64,000 bases of DNA from the NCBI GenBank assembly GCA_031216915.1, contig CM062288.1, positions 177,485,919-177,549,918 on the forward strand. The letters run 5' to 3'. The translations under genes were made by a program, and so were the position numbers. Numbering within the stretch: position 1 is the stretch's first letter; every line of letters starts with the position of its first letter. Source of the DNA: Pictodentalium vernedei (Eukaryota; Mollusca; Scaphopoda; Dentaliida; Dentaliidae). Under the pieces are notes generated by a model, which worked only from the letters and a program-made list of their open reading frames with translations, made no database searches and was not told where the DNA came from. Of the stretch, positions 44,635-56,708 are shown piece by piece.

Positions 44635-46877
44635 AACAAGAGGCCCCTGAGCAGCCTTAATCACTCACCTGACAAAGTGGTTCAAAGAAGTATTTTGGGT
44701 CCATCAACACTACAGAGGAATGAAGTCATGAAATTATTCATAACACTCATGTCCATTTCAGATGATTAATATCATAGGTCTTCCTGACTGCTTCCAATTG
44801 TATCTACTTACTTACTTATTGGTGTTTAAGGTCACATACTTATGTCTAATCATGACCGTGATAGTTTTACAGGTGGAGGAAGCCGGAGTACCTGAAGAGA
44901 ACCACCAAGCAGCGACGAGCAACTGTCAGTTCCTCAACATTCTAACTCTGTCCAAGCTCGGCTCAAGCAGGGTTACAGCAGTTGAAGACATGTGCACCAT
45001 CAACATACAGTACACCTTAGTACATGGCGTCATCGTGCCCCCCATGAAGACAACCGGGATAAAGTGCCTTTCCCAAGGACACAACACAGGTCATCCTGGA
45101 TGGGGATCGAACTCAGGACCTCTAGCATAATAGTCCAACAGTCTACCACTGAGCCACTGCGCTCCCTCCAATTCTATCAGCTGTAGACAAGCACTGCCAA
45201 ATGACCAAGGGTTGTTATGTCGCTGCAGTTTGAAAGTCAAACTTTATGGAAAAACACAAAGGAATGGATTCGAACAACCCTGAACCTAACAAGCCCCCTT
45301 CTGCTGCCCCTTCCCCAGTAGAGAGCCCAAATATTAAGCCAGGGACTCGAATTGAACAAACTTGAATCTGATCCCCTAGAGATAATATAAACCAAATATG
45401 AAAGGATTCTGACTGGTAGATCTGAAGGAGGAGATTTTTAAAGAAATCTCCTAATATTGCACTAAGTAAAAATTCAGACTCCTATAGAGAGCCCAAATAT
45501 TAACCCAGGGACCCGTTTTGAACAAACTTGAATCTGACCCCATAGAGATGTTGTACAGCAAATATGAAAGGATTCTCATAGGTGAATCTGAAGAAGAAGA
45601 TTTTTTAAAGAAATTTCCTTATATTGCACTAAGTTAAAATTCAGGCCCCCATAGGGAGCCCAAATATTAACCCATGAACTTGATTTGAACAAACTTGAAT
45701 CTGACCCCTAATCCCCTCATATTGCACAAAGTTAAACTTTGGGCTCCAATAGAGAGACCAAATATTAACCCAGGGGCCCCAAAGTTGAACAAACCCCCCC
45801 CCCCCCCCCCCCGATGTTGTATGTCGAATAAGAAAGCATTCTGACTGGTGGATCTGAAAAAGATTTTTAAAGAAATGTCCTCATATTGCGCCAATAGGGA
45901 GCCAAAATATTAACCCACAGGCTTGATTTGAAGAAATTTGAATCTAACCTCCCTAGAGATGTTGTATGACAAATATGAAAGGATTCTGACTGGTGGATCC
46001 GAAGAAGATTTTTAAATAAATTTCCTCATATTTCACAGTAAAAATTCAGGCTCCAATAGCCCAAATTTGGACCCAGGGACTCAAATTGAACAAACTTGAA
46101 TCTGATCTCCCTAGAGATGTTGTATACCAAATATGAAAGCATCCTGACTAGTGGATCTGAAGATTTTTAAATAAATTTCTTCATATTGCAGAGTTAAAAT
46201 TCAGGTTCAAATATTATCTCAGGGATGCGATTTGAACAAACTTGAATCTGACCCCCCTCCCACCCCCCTTCAGATATTGTATATCAAATAAGAAAGGATT
46301 CTGACTGGTGGATTTCAAGAAATTTCCTCATATTGCACTAAGTTAAATTTCGGGAGAACCCAAATATTAACCCACGGACCCGATTTGAACAACTTGAATC
46401 TGACCTCTCTAGAGATGTTGATACCAAATATGAAAGCATTCTGACTGGTGGGTGTGAAGAAGAAGATTTTTAAAGAAACTCCTTCATAATGCACAAAGTT
46501 AAAATAGGGAGCCCGAATATTAAATCAAGGACTCAATTTGAACAAACTTGAATCTGACCCCACTAGAGATGTTGGATACCAAATTTCAAAAGATTCCAAT
46601 TGATGATTCTGGAGAAGACTTAAAAAAAAATTTTTTTTCAAATATGTGGGTACTATCAGAATTATGACCCTTGTGGTGCCCTTGTGGGAGTGGCAACTTT
46701 GTTTGAACAAACTTGAATTGACAAATGATAAAAAGATGCACACCACCATGGTTCAATTTGGTCCAGTAGTTTCAGAGGAGAGTTGATAATGTAAAGTTAA
46801 TGCCGGACGGACGGACATACACATGATGGACAGTGATCAGTAAAGCTCCCCTGAGCTTTGCTCAGGAGAGCTAAAAA
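44635..46877 (+). mobile_element. HLE-B copy 1, Helentron-like element
   Basis: The left end aacaagaggcccctgagcag precedes cactcacctg. Monomers with 'caaacttgaatctgac', 'ccaaatatgaaaggattctg' and 'catattgcactaagtt' repeat throughout. A 'cggacggacatacac' repeat (46806-46822) precedes the terminal hairpin (cctgagc-ttt-gctcagg, 46847-46866) and ctaaaaa. A SINE lies at 44805-45166 and a poly-C run at 45789-45812. Non-coding. Confidence 0.8.
44805..45166 (-). mobile_element. SINE family 1, full-length with tRNA-like head
   Basis: On minus: gggagcgcagtggctcagt, box B-like gagttcgatcc, body, and CACCAATAAGTAAGTAAG tail (an unusual AAGT variant). The target duplication is tccaattgtatc (44793-44804) and tccaattctatc (45167-45178), one difference in 12. 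Confidence 0.9.
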
Positions 46878-47902
46878 TAGCGGTCCGATATGGTCCGGTA
46901 CTCAGGTAGGTGGTCCATTTTTTCCAAGTGGACTGGTCCAGGGTGGTCCAATGTCCATTACAGTGTTTTCAGTTTAACGGAATATTGGGTATTAATTTGG
47001 TGTAAATGTCTTGTGTTAAGTGCTGGTAACTTGCTGGTTTCTATGGTCAGTTCCTATCTACCACTGTATACCCTGCAAACACACGACGCCAATATAACAT
47101 TATATAATGCTGTCACAATGTCACTGGAATTGTGACATTGTTATTTAACATTGTATTGACATTGTGTATATGACCGGTAGAGATACTATATGTTTCGGTT
47201 GACGTTAAATATATAGTATTGGAAAACATTTCCTGTGATTTTTACCTGCGACACATCCGAGCCATGTTAGCAGACATTACACCTAACTGTCGATGAGATC
47301 TCATCTATTCTGAATGACCCATCTCCAGACTGAGGTTCTTGTCCATCTGACAACCCGATAAGTGTCACTAAAATTCCTATTAAGGAGTAGGGACCTCATT
47401 CTACAGATGCCCTGCTAATTATATTCAGCCACACTTGGCATTTTCTTAAATGAAACAAAAACAATCTTAGTCGAGCTGAAATGATCATGATTAGTTTGAG
47501 TGTCAGCAGTCAGCATAGTGACCCCTTTAATCACAGACAGAGACACAGACATATGCGCATAGTCGGCATATGTCATAGTTTGTGCCCAAGGATTGTGCCC
47601 CTTGTAACTTTGTCTAATGATTCAATGTGCCACTGTGCCACTATGAGAAACCTGTTCTCATAACTGATTTTGTTTAAGCTGCAAATCAAAGAAAAACAAG
47701 TATTTTATTCCGAACTGGCCATAAATCAGAAATTAAAATTATCCACTGGACAGGCTGGGCAGTCCAGAGCTGCCCCCTGGGCCACCCTAAGGTGTCCGGT
47801 ACAGTCGGGGTGGTCTGGTACAGACTGTAATCCAGCCTTGGACCGGTACACTACCTTACCGTTTTTTTTTTTTGCAGTACAGTCCGCATCACTAGTTCAA
47901 TG

Positions 47903-48817
47903 GCAGCAATTGGAAGAGTTCATTTTCATTATTTGGGGTAGATCAATTAATATTTTCAGCGTGAAGTCTCGGGGTGGCATGTTACAAATATTGATTAGTC
48001 TATCCCACACATTCACTTGGCAGCTATCCTACTAAATGATATTATGTTGTATCATGTTCCTGGCTGAAAAATCAGCTTCTCAGCTTCAAAGGGTTAAGAA
48101 AATATAACTAAAATTGGTTCCACATGTTTACATAATGACTAATGAAATAACCCTGCTACTTGCATATTATTGTCAAAACACCAAACCATTCACCATAACA
48201 TTGATACAAATCTGAACTCTTATATACAAAGGGGCTATAATCCAGATCCCTATGACTGAAAAACAAATGTAATATTGGACATTTTGTATGCAGACAACCA
48301 CAAAATTCCTTTGCCGTTCACATATTTTTTGCATTGAAATAACCAACTGGTGTATTTATTTCTTAACCTGCTGCAGGTGGATTTTCTTGCCAAGAACAAA
48401 AACACTTGTCACCTAGTAGAGATATGTTAATGGGACAGAACACAGAGAGGGAGGAGTATGTGGGACAGGAAACAACCATCCACACTGGAGTTTTTCAAGT
48501 GTTTCACAAGCACTGTAGGTGTGAGGGAAATATGAAAAAACTCCAACAAAGAGTTATGATTCCTGTCCTCCATACTCTACCTGAGTTGTGTTATGAATTT
48601 ATACCAGGATTAAACTTCCGTTAAGTGCATAAAGCCGATACCTTTCAGGAAAAATATCACCTTCGGCAGTCGCTTTACTTTCCTGTTTGACACTGCTTTG
48701 TGTCAAAGCATTTCAATCACATCATAATGTCAATTATATGCAAAGCCGACTAATCAGATGCATTCTTACATGATGTTACACATAGGCCAGATTCCACATG
48801 TGGTGTGCCACACAAAT
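47903..48817. other. unassigned AT-rich DNA
   Basis: No gene or family recognised. Confidence 0.45.
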
Positions 48818-50490
48818 AATAACAAGATTTCCAGTAATGAAAAATAGAGAATCCAAATATCAACCTGGGGACTTACAGTTACAACTAAAAGTCCTGTCCT
48901 GAAATGCGCACATATAGCACGTTGATCTGCGCGTTTATCTACGCGTTATGACCATAGTAAGGCTGTCAAAGTGTGTGCATGTGGCCTGTGCACAAGCAAT
49001 GTTTCAGCCTATGGACCTCCGGGTAACCCGGAGGTCCATTGGCAGAAACATTGCCTGTGTTTGCTATGAGTAAACAGAAGAACCCGCCGTGCTTTAGATG
49101 CCATTCGATATGGCAATTGTGCGCAATTCCTACGCGTAATTAAGCCTAGATAAGCGCACATTTCGTGACAAGACTTCTAGTTTTAACTGTAACTTGAACA
49201 AACTTGAACTGACTAAGCACTCCCACCCCTGGCGGATCTGAAGAAGATTTTTAAAGATTATTTCCCACATTGCACTAAGTTAAAATTCAGGCTTTCATAG
49301 GGAGCCCAATTATAAACCAATACGCTTGTTTTGAACAAACTTGAATCTGACCCCTTTAAGGATCCTGTATACCATATATTAAAAGATACTGGCTAGTGGT
49401 TCTGGAGTTTAAAGATTATTCCTCATACTGGATTAAGTTATAATTTGGGCTCCAATTCGGAGCCAAAATATTAACCCAGTGACTTGAATCTGACTCCCCT
49501 AAGGATAGTGTATACCATATATCAAAAGATTCTGATTGGGGTTCATGAGAAGATTTTTAAAGAATATTCCTCATATTGAACCTACTTAAATTCAGGATCC
49601 AATAGGGAGCCAAAATACTAATCTTGGGACTTGCTTTGAACAAACCTCCCTGTGATGCTCATGTATACCATATTTTAAAAGATTTCAGAGAATAAGAGTT
49701 TTAAAAAATATTCCTCATAATGGACTAGGTTAAAATTCAGGCTCCAATATAGAGCAAGCTTAGATTTGACCTACCGAAGAATGCTGTATACATGTACCAA
49801 ATACCAAAAGATTTTGATCAGTGGTTCTGGAGATTTTTAAAAATTTTAGCAAATATGCGGACACAGCATTTTTTGTATTCCCTCTACAGTACACTATGAC
49901 ACAACCGATGGCAATTTTTTTTACCATTCCATTGTACGGGTAGGAAGGATGCTTCATACCAAATAACAGATTTCTATGTTTAGCTCCTGAGGTTCCCACT
50001 GGGATGCAGAAAATGTTGCTTGCATGAATCAAGTACTTATGACTCAGTAATACCACATACCAAATTTGATTCAAATCAGCTCATCGGTTCAAAAAATAGA
50101 AATTTTGGGCAAGGCCAAAAATCTAGCCACTCTCCTTACAAAGGCATATATTGCTCCACAAACTTTGTTTGAACAAACTTTAATTCTACACCACAAAAGG
50201 TAGCTCAGTACCAAATATCCAGTCATTGTTCCCATTGGTTCATGAGAAGATTTATTTAAAATTTGGTATCATTTTCCCCCACCCTCTCCCTATGGGGCTG
50301 GGCAAGTTGACTTTAACAAAAGCAAACTGTGATGTCAGAACAAACAATCATCTCAAATTTAACCAAAATCAGTTCAGCAGTTTCGGGAGGAGAAGTCGCG
50401 AACATCATGTTAACAAATGAAGGACAATGGATGGACAATGGATGAGTAATCACATTAGCTCACCCTGACTTTCAGTCAGGTGAGCTAAAA
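48818..50490 (+). mobile_element. HLE-B copy 2, degraded left end, carrying a MITE
   Basis: Diverged monomers (caaacttgaatctgacccc; ctcatattgaac) lead to the terminal hairpin agctcaccctgac-ttt-..gtcaggtgagct (50456-50487) and AAAA. The left end is not sharp. A 308-bp MITE is inserted at 48884-49191. Confidence 0.7.
48884..49191. mobile_element. MITE with ~35-bp termini and a central palindrome
   Basis: tacagttacaactaaaag at 48884 pairs with cttctagttttaactgta ending at 49191, and pairing continues inwards to the 'gaaatgcgcac'/'gcgcacatttc' level. A 3-bp duplication, act, flanks it (48881-48883, 49192-49194), and the HLE-B monomer consensus gives the uninterrupted sequence ggacttgaacaaac. The centre 49013-49037 is a perfect palindrome, ggacctccgggt-a-acccggaggtcc, inside a larger hairpin (aatgtttc...gaaacatt). 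Superfamily unclear. Confidence 0.8.
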
Positions 50491-51280
50491 AAAATAACTC
50501 AAAGGACCCATTCTCCCCAAGCAAACTGACCTCAAGCAACCTGGCCTCAAGCAACCTGGTGTGGGCCCCATTTGAACAAAGGTTAATCTTATCCACCCAT
50601 ATATACACGTGATTAAATCTGACCACAAATTTGAATCTGCCCCTCCCCTCTCCTCTCCATTGAACAAAGATTCTGTATACCAAATATCAAAACAATCTTT
50701 TGGCTGGTGGATTTGAAGAAGAGTTTTCACAAATTTTCCTCATATTGCACTAAGTTAAAATTCAGGATTCTACAGGGAGCCCAAATACGAACCTAGGGTT
50801 TTGACTTGAACAAACTTGAATCTGCTTACCCCTCCCCTAAGAATGCTGCATACTAAATACCAAATGAGTTTGACACAGGTGACTCTAATGAAGAAAATTT
50901 TAAGTATTTTTCCTCGCATGGCACTAAGTTAAAATATGAATCCATGGACTTAAATCTGACCCCACAAACGACAATTATATCAAATTTGAAAAGATTCTGA
51001 TTGGTAGTCCTGCAGAAGAAGATTTTAGAATTTTTGAAGAAAAAAAATGTATGTCTGATAACAGAGTTATGCCTTTGTGGAGTATCCCATAGATCCTATA
51101 GATGTGACAATATTATTTGAACAAACTTGAATTAAAATATGAGATGGAACATGCATACCAAATTTGGTCCAATTCAGTCCAGTAGGTTTTGAGAAGTTGA
51201 TAAAGTAAAAATCACATCGGACTACAGATGAAAACTGATCAGAATAGCTCTCCTTGAGCTCCACTCAGGTAAGCTAAAAA
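50491..51280 (+). mobile_element. HLE-B copy 3, left-truncated, directly following copy 2
   Basis: It begins right after the AAAA of copy 2, lacks a left end, and has diverged monomers (cttgaatctgc; catattgcactaagtt). It ends with a terminal hairpin, agctctccttgag..ctcaggtaagct (51246-51275), and AAAAA at 51280. Head-to-tail arrangement with copy 2. Confidence 0.7.
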
Positions 51281-51428
51281 GGTCATTTAATTTTTTTTTC
51301 ATGCTTTCAAACATAACTTACGATCCTTCATTGTCAAGCTCATTTAAATTTTCAGTAAATCAAGTAATTTTTTTGCAGTTGTTATCTTCTAGTCAGGTTA
51401 AAACTACTACTGTCTGAAACCCAACAAC

Positions 51429-52924
51429 AACAAGAGGCCCCAAGGGGCCTTAATCGCTCACCTGCCAAAGTGGTTCAAAGAGGTATTTTGGGTCACATTC
51501 AGACAGACATGGTTCATCAACACTACAAAGGAATGAAGTCATGAAAGGCAAATTTTATGGAAAACACAAGGAATGGATTTGAACAAACCTGGACCTAACA
51601 CGCTCCCCCCTGCCACCCCATCCCCACCCATAGAGAGCCCAAATATTAAGCCAGGGACTCAAATTGAACAAACTTGAATCTGATTCCTCTTGAGATGTTA
51701 TATACCAAATATGAAAGAATTCTGACTGGTGGATCTGAAGAAGAAGGTTTTTAACGAAATGTCCTCACACTACACTAAGTTAAACTTTAGGCTCAAATAG
51801 GGAGCCAAAATATTAACCCAGTGACCAGATTTTAACAAACTTGAATCTGACCCACCTAGAGATGTTGTACACCAAATATGAAAGGATTCTGATTGGTGGA
51901 TCTGAAGAGGAAGATTTTAAAAGAAATTCCCTCATATTGCACTAATTTAAAATTCTGGCTCCATAGGTAGTCCAAATTAATAACCCAGGGGCTCGATTTG
52001 GACAAATTGGAATGTGACCCTCCTAGAGATGTTGTATATCAACTATGAAAGGATTCTGACTGGTGGATCTGAAGAAGATGATTTTAAAAGAAATTTCCTC
52101 ATATTGCACTAAGTTAAAATTTGGGCTCCCATAGAAAGCCCAAATATCAACCCAGGGATCCAATTTCAACAAACTTGAATCTGACCCTCCTAGAGATGTT
52201 GTAAACCAAATATGAAAGGATTCTGACTGGTGGATCTGAAACAGAAGATTTTTATTAAAGAAATTTCCTTATATTGCACTAAGTTAAAATTTGGGCTCCC
52301 ATAGAGAGCCCAAATATCAACCCAGGGACCGTTTAAACACACTTGAATCTGACCCCCCGAGAGATGCTGTATACCAAATATGAAAGCATTCTCATTACAG
52401 GGTCTATAGAAGATTTTTAAAACAAGAGACCCCAGGGGGCCTGAGGGTGCTCACCTGACATGGTAGCCTAAATATCAAGCCAGGGAATTGATTTCAACAA
52501 GTTGCATCTGCCCCTCCTAAGAAAAGCTTATACCAAATGTCCAAAGATTCTGACCAGTGGATCTTAAAAAAAAAGATTTTTAAAGAATATTCCTCATATT
52601 GAACTAAGTAATAATTTGGGCTCCTACAGAGTGCCCAAATATAAATGCAGGGACTTGGCTTGAACAAACTTGAATCTCACCTCCAGTGGGATGCTGTATA
52701 CCAAATATTAAAAGATTCTGACTGGTGGATGTGAAGAAGATTTTGGAAGAATATTCCTCATATTGAACTAAGTTATAATTCGGGCTCCCACAGGGAGCCC
52801 AAATATCAACCCAGGGACTTGGCTTGAACAAACTTGAATCTTACTCCCCTAAGGATGCTTCATACCAATGGATGGAAAGTGATTAGTGAAGCTCCCCTTG
52901 AGCCTCACTCAGGTGAGCTAAAAA
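51429..52924 (+). mobile_element. HLE-B copy 4, with a second internal left end
   Basis: The left end aacaag is followed by the perfect small hairpin aggcccc-aa-ggggcct (51435-51450) and gctcacctg (51456-51464), exact complement of caggtgagc at 52910-52918. Monomers at about 167 bp (acttgaatc near 51672, 51839, 52006, 52173, 52341). At 52421 a second left end starts (aacaagagaccccaggggg, gctcacctga). The single right end is the hairpin before AAAA at 52924. Two starts and one end suggest a chimeric copy. Confidence 0.8.
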
Positions 52925-53005
52925 GTTAAATTGAAATTTTATGGGATGTGATGGGGAAGAGCAGGGGAAGTCCAATTACTAATGTTTCATCAAATGAGAC
53001 CAAAG

Positions 53006-53343
53006 GCTGCAAGCCGAGAGGTCCTCGGTTTCGAATCCCACCTGCGGCAACCGCGTTGTGTCCTTGGGCAAGACACTTCACCCGATTGCCTACATGGGGG
53101 CACGGTGACGCTGTGTACTGAGGCGTACTGCACGTCGATGGTGCGCATGTCTTCAACCAATCTAACCCTGCCTGTGCTGCGGTACAGAGTTCAGAGTTAC
53201 GATGTTGGAGAGCTGACAGCTGCTCGTCGTTGCTCGGTGGTTCTCTCCGGGCACTCCGGCTTCCTCCACCCGTAAAACTGTCACGGTCACGATTAGCCAC
53301 AGTGCATAAGTATGTGACCTTAAACACCAATAAATAAATAAAT
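53006..53343 (+). mobile_element. SINE family 1, tRNA-like head partly lost
   Basis: It starts inside the head (gctgcaagccgagaggtcc; box B-like ggtttcgaatccc), then tgtccttgggcaagacact, body, and a caccaataaataaata tail. A perfect 14-bp target duplication, aaatgagaccaaag, lies at 52992-53005 and 53344-53357. Antisense ORF 52926-53363 is a by-product. Confidence 0.9.
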
Positions 53344-53357
53344 AAATGAGACCAAAG

Positions 53358-53971
53358 CTTCAATCTTTTAATTCATTTCATCAACACTGAGCAACAAGCA
53401 CTCCACAATAAATTTAACATTTTTTATGAACAAAATGTAACTCTAAATAGAGGTTACCATTGCTATGGCAGGGTTCTAGCACTCAATGAATTTCTAAGAA
53501 AAAACTGTTCTGAATTTCAATGATTTTCCTTTTTACATTGCAAATAATCAGGCCTATCATGATTAATCGAGAAGTGGACCAAGCGACGGAACACCCATAA
53601 TCGACTACAATTTCAAAGTCAATGATTATGAGGTTTCATCGCTCCTTTACTGATGAATTATTAGTTATTACCCCTCCTCCCTATTGCGCACGTAAGAAGT
53701 ATCAGAGGCTGCAGAATATCAAAATACATTGTAATTGATATGTGAAAGTATAAAGACACAACATACAACATATGACATCAGGTCTGACATTCTAGAGAGT
53801 ATGGGAGTAACAAATAATTGCCCTTCTCAGTTTGCCTGGGAGTGCAATTGCCTTATTAAATCACAATGCAGCTATTATTAGACTCTTGATCATCTCAGGT
53901 CCAAACCTGAGCCTGGGCTCAGGTTTGGGCCTGGGATAATCAGGAGACTGAATTTTCCTCAGAGAGGCAGT
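53358..53971. other. unassigned DNA
   Basis: No family recognised. A local palindrome, 'caggtccaaacctgagcctg' then 'ggctcaggtttggg', is at 53896-53934. Confidence 0.45.
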
Positions 53972-54096
53972 TATTTATTTATTGGGGTTTAATGACACTT
54001 TTGACAGCAAGGGTCACCTCATGTCGGACAGTTTCACGGTTAGAGAAAGCCGGAGTACCCGGAGAGAACCATTGAGCAATGGTGAGCAACTGTCAG
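53972..54096 (-). mobile_element. SINE family 1, 3' fragment
   Basis: On minus, 'gacagttgctcaccattgc' through 'cattaaaccccaataaataa' matches the last third of the SINE. Confidence 0.75.
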
Positions 54097-54424
54097 GCCA
54101 GAAAAGCAGTAGGCATGCAGCATGCCTCCATGCCTAAAGAATGTGCAGCCTGAGGAACTAATGACAACTAATATTGTTTTCTATATAGCTGTCTCTATAG
54201 GTCACAGAGTATGATTAAAGTTGCCCTCAATCAATTATTCTTCATCAAAAGTCAATCACAAAATTTCATAATCGTGTCAGACCTACAAATAATTCAATGA
54301 TTTTCCCAGAATGCTACTTCTCAATTCAACATTTTAATGTTTGATCTGTGTTGTCCAAGAGATTGCAGCTAATTGTTAATCTTGTACTAAATGAGCTAAA
54401 ACATTGCTGTTCTGATTTAGCCAG

Positions 54425-54807
54425 TACAGTGAAACACTTAAATAAATAGTCACTCTGCCAATAAGGAATATTCAGTTAACAGTAATATTCATTTATCCAG
54501 CATTTGTATTTTTGCAAAGTACTGCTTAAAAACTGAGCATTTATTCTATTATAGAGAGCCCTGTCACACATGCTTAAGCTGGAATAGTTGAGGCCAAAGA
54601 GGTCTTTGAAGCTTGGGAATTCAGAGATTTTAGAATACTTTTTTGAAAAATCATAATATTTTTTATTATTCAAAAGGAATTTACACTATAAGCTCTATGC
54701 AATTAACAGGGTTAATTTGTACTAAAGGAATGGCAAATGGAATTGGTATTTGAAAATTATATGCAATTAACTTGGTTATTCTATCCAGCTAAGTTGGCTC
54801 CACTGTA
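54425..54807 (+). mobile_element. pogo/Tc1-like MITE (family P), copy 5
   Basis: TA-bounded ends tacagtgaaacacttaa and ...aagttggctccactgta. The interior 'ggaatattcagttaac', 'gcatttattctattata' and 'gcaattaacagggtta' match the family. It is intact in outline, 383 bp. Confidence 0.75.
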
Positions 54808-54879
54808 TCCATTTCAATAGTGTATGAGTGTTAGTCATACCACTGGGTTTTTGAAAATTTATAGTACTTCTTAAATTTA

Positions 54880-55112
54880 TTAATTTATTGGTGCTTGGGG
54901 GCACTGTCAGCATCTATGGCTATATCATGACGAAAACATGAATATGAAGTCAAATTTAGTCAATCATTTATACCTGTGCTGCCCATTTTTGAGGACTTCC
55001 ATCCCAGGCATTGGTTACTAGGTCGTAATTTACCAATAAACCAGAGCATGTTTATCACAGTAAACAAGCAGTTTTGCTTCCAGGGATTCCCATGGGAAGG
55101 CATTGCTAAACA
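54880..55112 (-). mobile_element. SINE-like family 2, copy 3
   Basis: On minus it runs from 'ttcccatgggaatccctgg' through 'gcttgtttactgtgataaac', 'atgcctgggatggaagtcc' and 'ttgactaaatttgactt' to '...caccaataaattaataa'. It matches 7143-7370. The 69-codon antisense ORF is incidental. Confidence 0.6.
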
Positions 55113-55273
55113 ATCTTCTTGTAAAGTTTGTTTCAAATGAAATACAGAGTGATGTCCATGACATTCCAATTAATATTAAATATTTCCGAACTAAACGAAA
55201 ATTAAACAAACTGGACTACTCACAGTTTGCTAAGGATCACCACCTACAGATTGACATTCAGGCAGAGTGTTTT

Positions 55274-56473
55274 TTGGAGGTTTCTGATTCAGTTCCATTT
55301 TTATGGCGAACCAGAAGACTGAACCGTAGATCCAACAAAATCCAGTCAAACGTTTTTACTGTGTTTGTGCATAAACTGATCAAACTATGTTACTGGGGGG
55401 AAACTAGACCAGTAGCCTATACGGACTCTCATTGCTTAGTCTTTCTGGAATAGTCAATAAGGGGAGAAAATGGGACAATGAAAACACACATAGATTAGAT
55501 GAACTTTATTCATTTGTTACCCTAATTTGTTTGCTTCTGACTCAATAGGCTTAGCAACTGATCCCACAGAATCCCTAAGAATGAACAAAGGGAAGTTAGG
55601 TTGAAACTGGTGGAGATACTTACTGACTGTACTTTTGTGATGAGTGGCGTCATACAAACTATTGGGAATTTATTTCCAAGTTAAGGAGCCAGAAGTGTTA
55701 TTTACTATATGTTCTTAACACATAGAACCAAAACTAATGTTCTTTAATGATATCAAACCGAAACCCGATCTGAACAAAAAGTGCACATTGTAGATGTAAG
55801 TGGAGAGTGTTTCATGTCCATAACCCAGTTATCAATCATATGCCGGTTGTCAAATCTGGAACCTTTGTTCAAGTTATAATAATGTTAATAAGTTCAGAAT
55901 TCGTAAAAATTAATAAGGCCCATAACTCTGGGCTGAGTCAGTTTTTGAACCCACTTGAGATATTATTGCAAAAGACCTGTATGTCAAATATTAGTCAAAT
56001 CAGAGAATATTTGCTCAAGTTATGGTGCTAACTAATTCAAAATTCATTAAAATTGATTAATTAAGGCCCATAACTCTGTAGTAAAACATCAGGTCGGGCC
56101 AGTTTTTTACCTTGCTTGAGATATTATTGCAAAAGACCTGAATGGCAAATATTAGTCAAATCGGAGAATATTTGCTCAAGTTATGGTACTAAAAAGCTCA
56201 AATTTCGTAAAAATTGACAAATTATGGCCCATAACTCTATAACAAAAATCGGGCCAGGCCAGTTTTCAAACTCGCTTGAGATATTATTGCAAAAGACCTA
56301 CATGGCAAATATTCTTCAAATCGGAGACTATTTGTTAAAGTTACTGCGCTAACAGTGCAAGGATGCCCGCCCGAACGTTCAGATGCCAGGCCTCCCAGAC
56401 ACCCACCCACTGTCACCAAACCATAGGTCTCGGTTGTTAACACTCAGCCAAAAATTAAAACCTCCCAGTTCTA
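55274..56473 (+). mobile_element. hAT-like family E copy with an inserted tandem-repeat fragment
   Basis: The order is the same as in 21113-21690: 'ttggaggtttctgattcag', 'gagaaaatgggacaatg', 'gaactttattcatttgtta', 'ccaagttaaggagcc', and end ...aaacctcccagttcta. Between about 55790 and 56410 it holds foreign sequence with 160-bp monomers. Confidence 0.65.
55850..56370 (+). repeat. Tandem repeat, ~160-bp monomers, three units
   Basis: 'gagatattattgcaaaagac' recurs at 55957, 56118 and 56278; 'ggcccataactct' precedes each. Likely the body of another Helentron-like family, but without recognisable ends; 'gatgcccgcccgaac' follows. Confidence 0.75.
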
Positions 56474-56708
56474 GCCGACATAATTTCTACACAAAAGGTA
56501 AATGGGTGGAAAATGTGCAGTTATAATCACTCTCCACAGTAGACATGCACTTTCCACTAACCTTTTCACTTGTTGTTGCCTGTGTACATTCATTCCTTGT
56601 GTGAAGTCAAGGAATGGGAAAGCGGGTCACCCCTTTTCTGCGGATTATAAACTGCCCACAGAACAATTAAGTTTTATCAAAAACAATTTATTCATGTCAA
56701 GAAAAGCA

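Larger units (their letters stand above)
44591..47894. mobile_element. hAT-type non-autonomous element hosting HLE-B and a SINE
   Basis: It is flanked by a perfect 8-bp duplication, gttcaatg (44583-44590 and 47895-47902). Ends tagtgatgcggaccatact and ...agtacagtccgcatcacta are complementary at the outer 13 or more bases. Subterminal regions on both sides repeat ggtcc/ggacc motifs (44614-44632, 46880-46952, 47755-47860). HLE-B copy 1 occupies 44635-46877, leaving about 1.06 kb. No transposase seen. Confidence 0.8.

Noticed and set aside
52926-53363. 145-codon minus-strand ORF
   Set aside because: Lies antisense over the SINE at 53006-53343; similar ORFs appear over every SINE copy.
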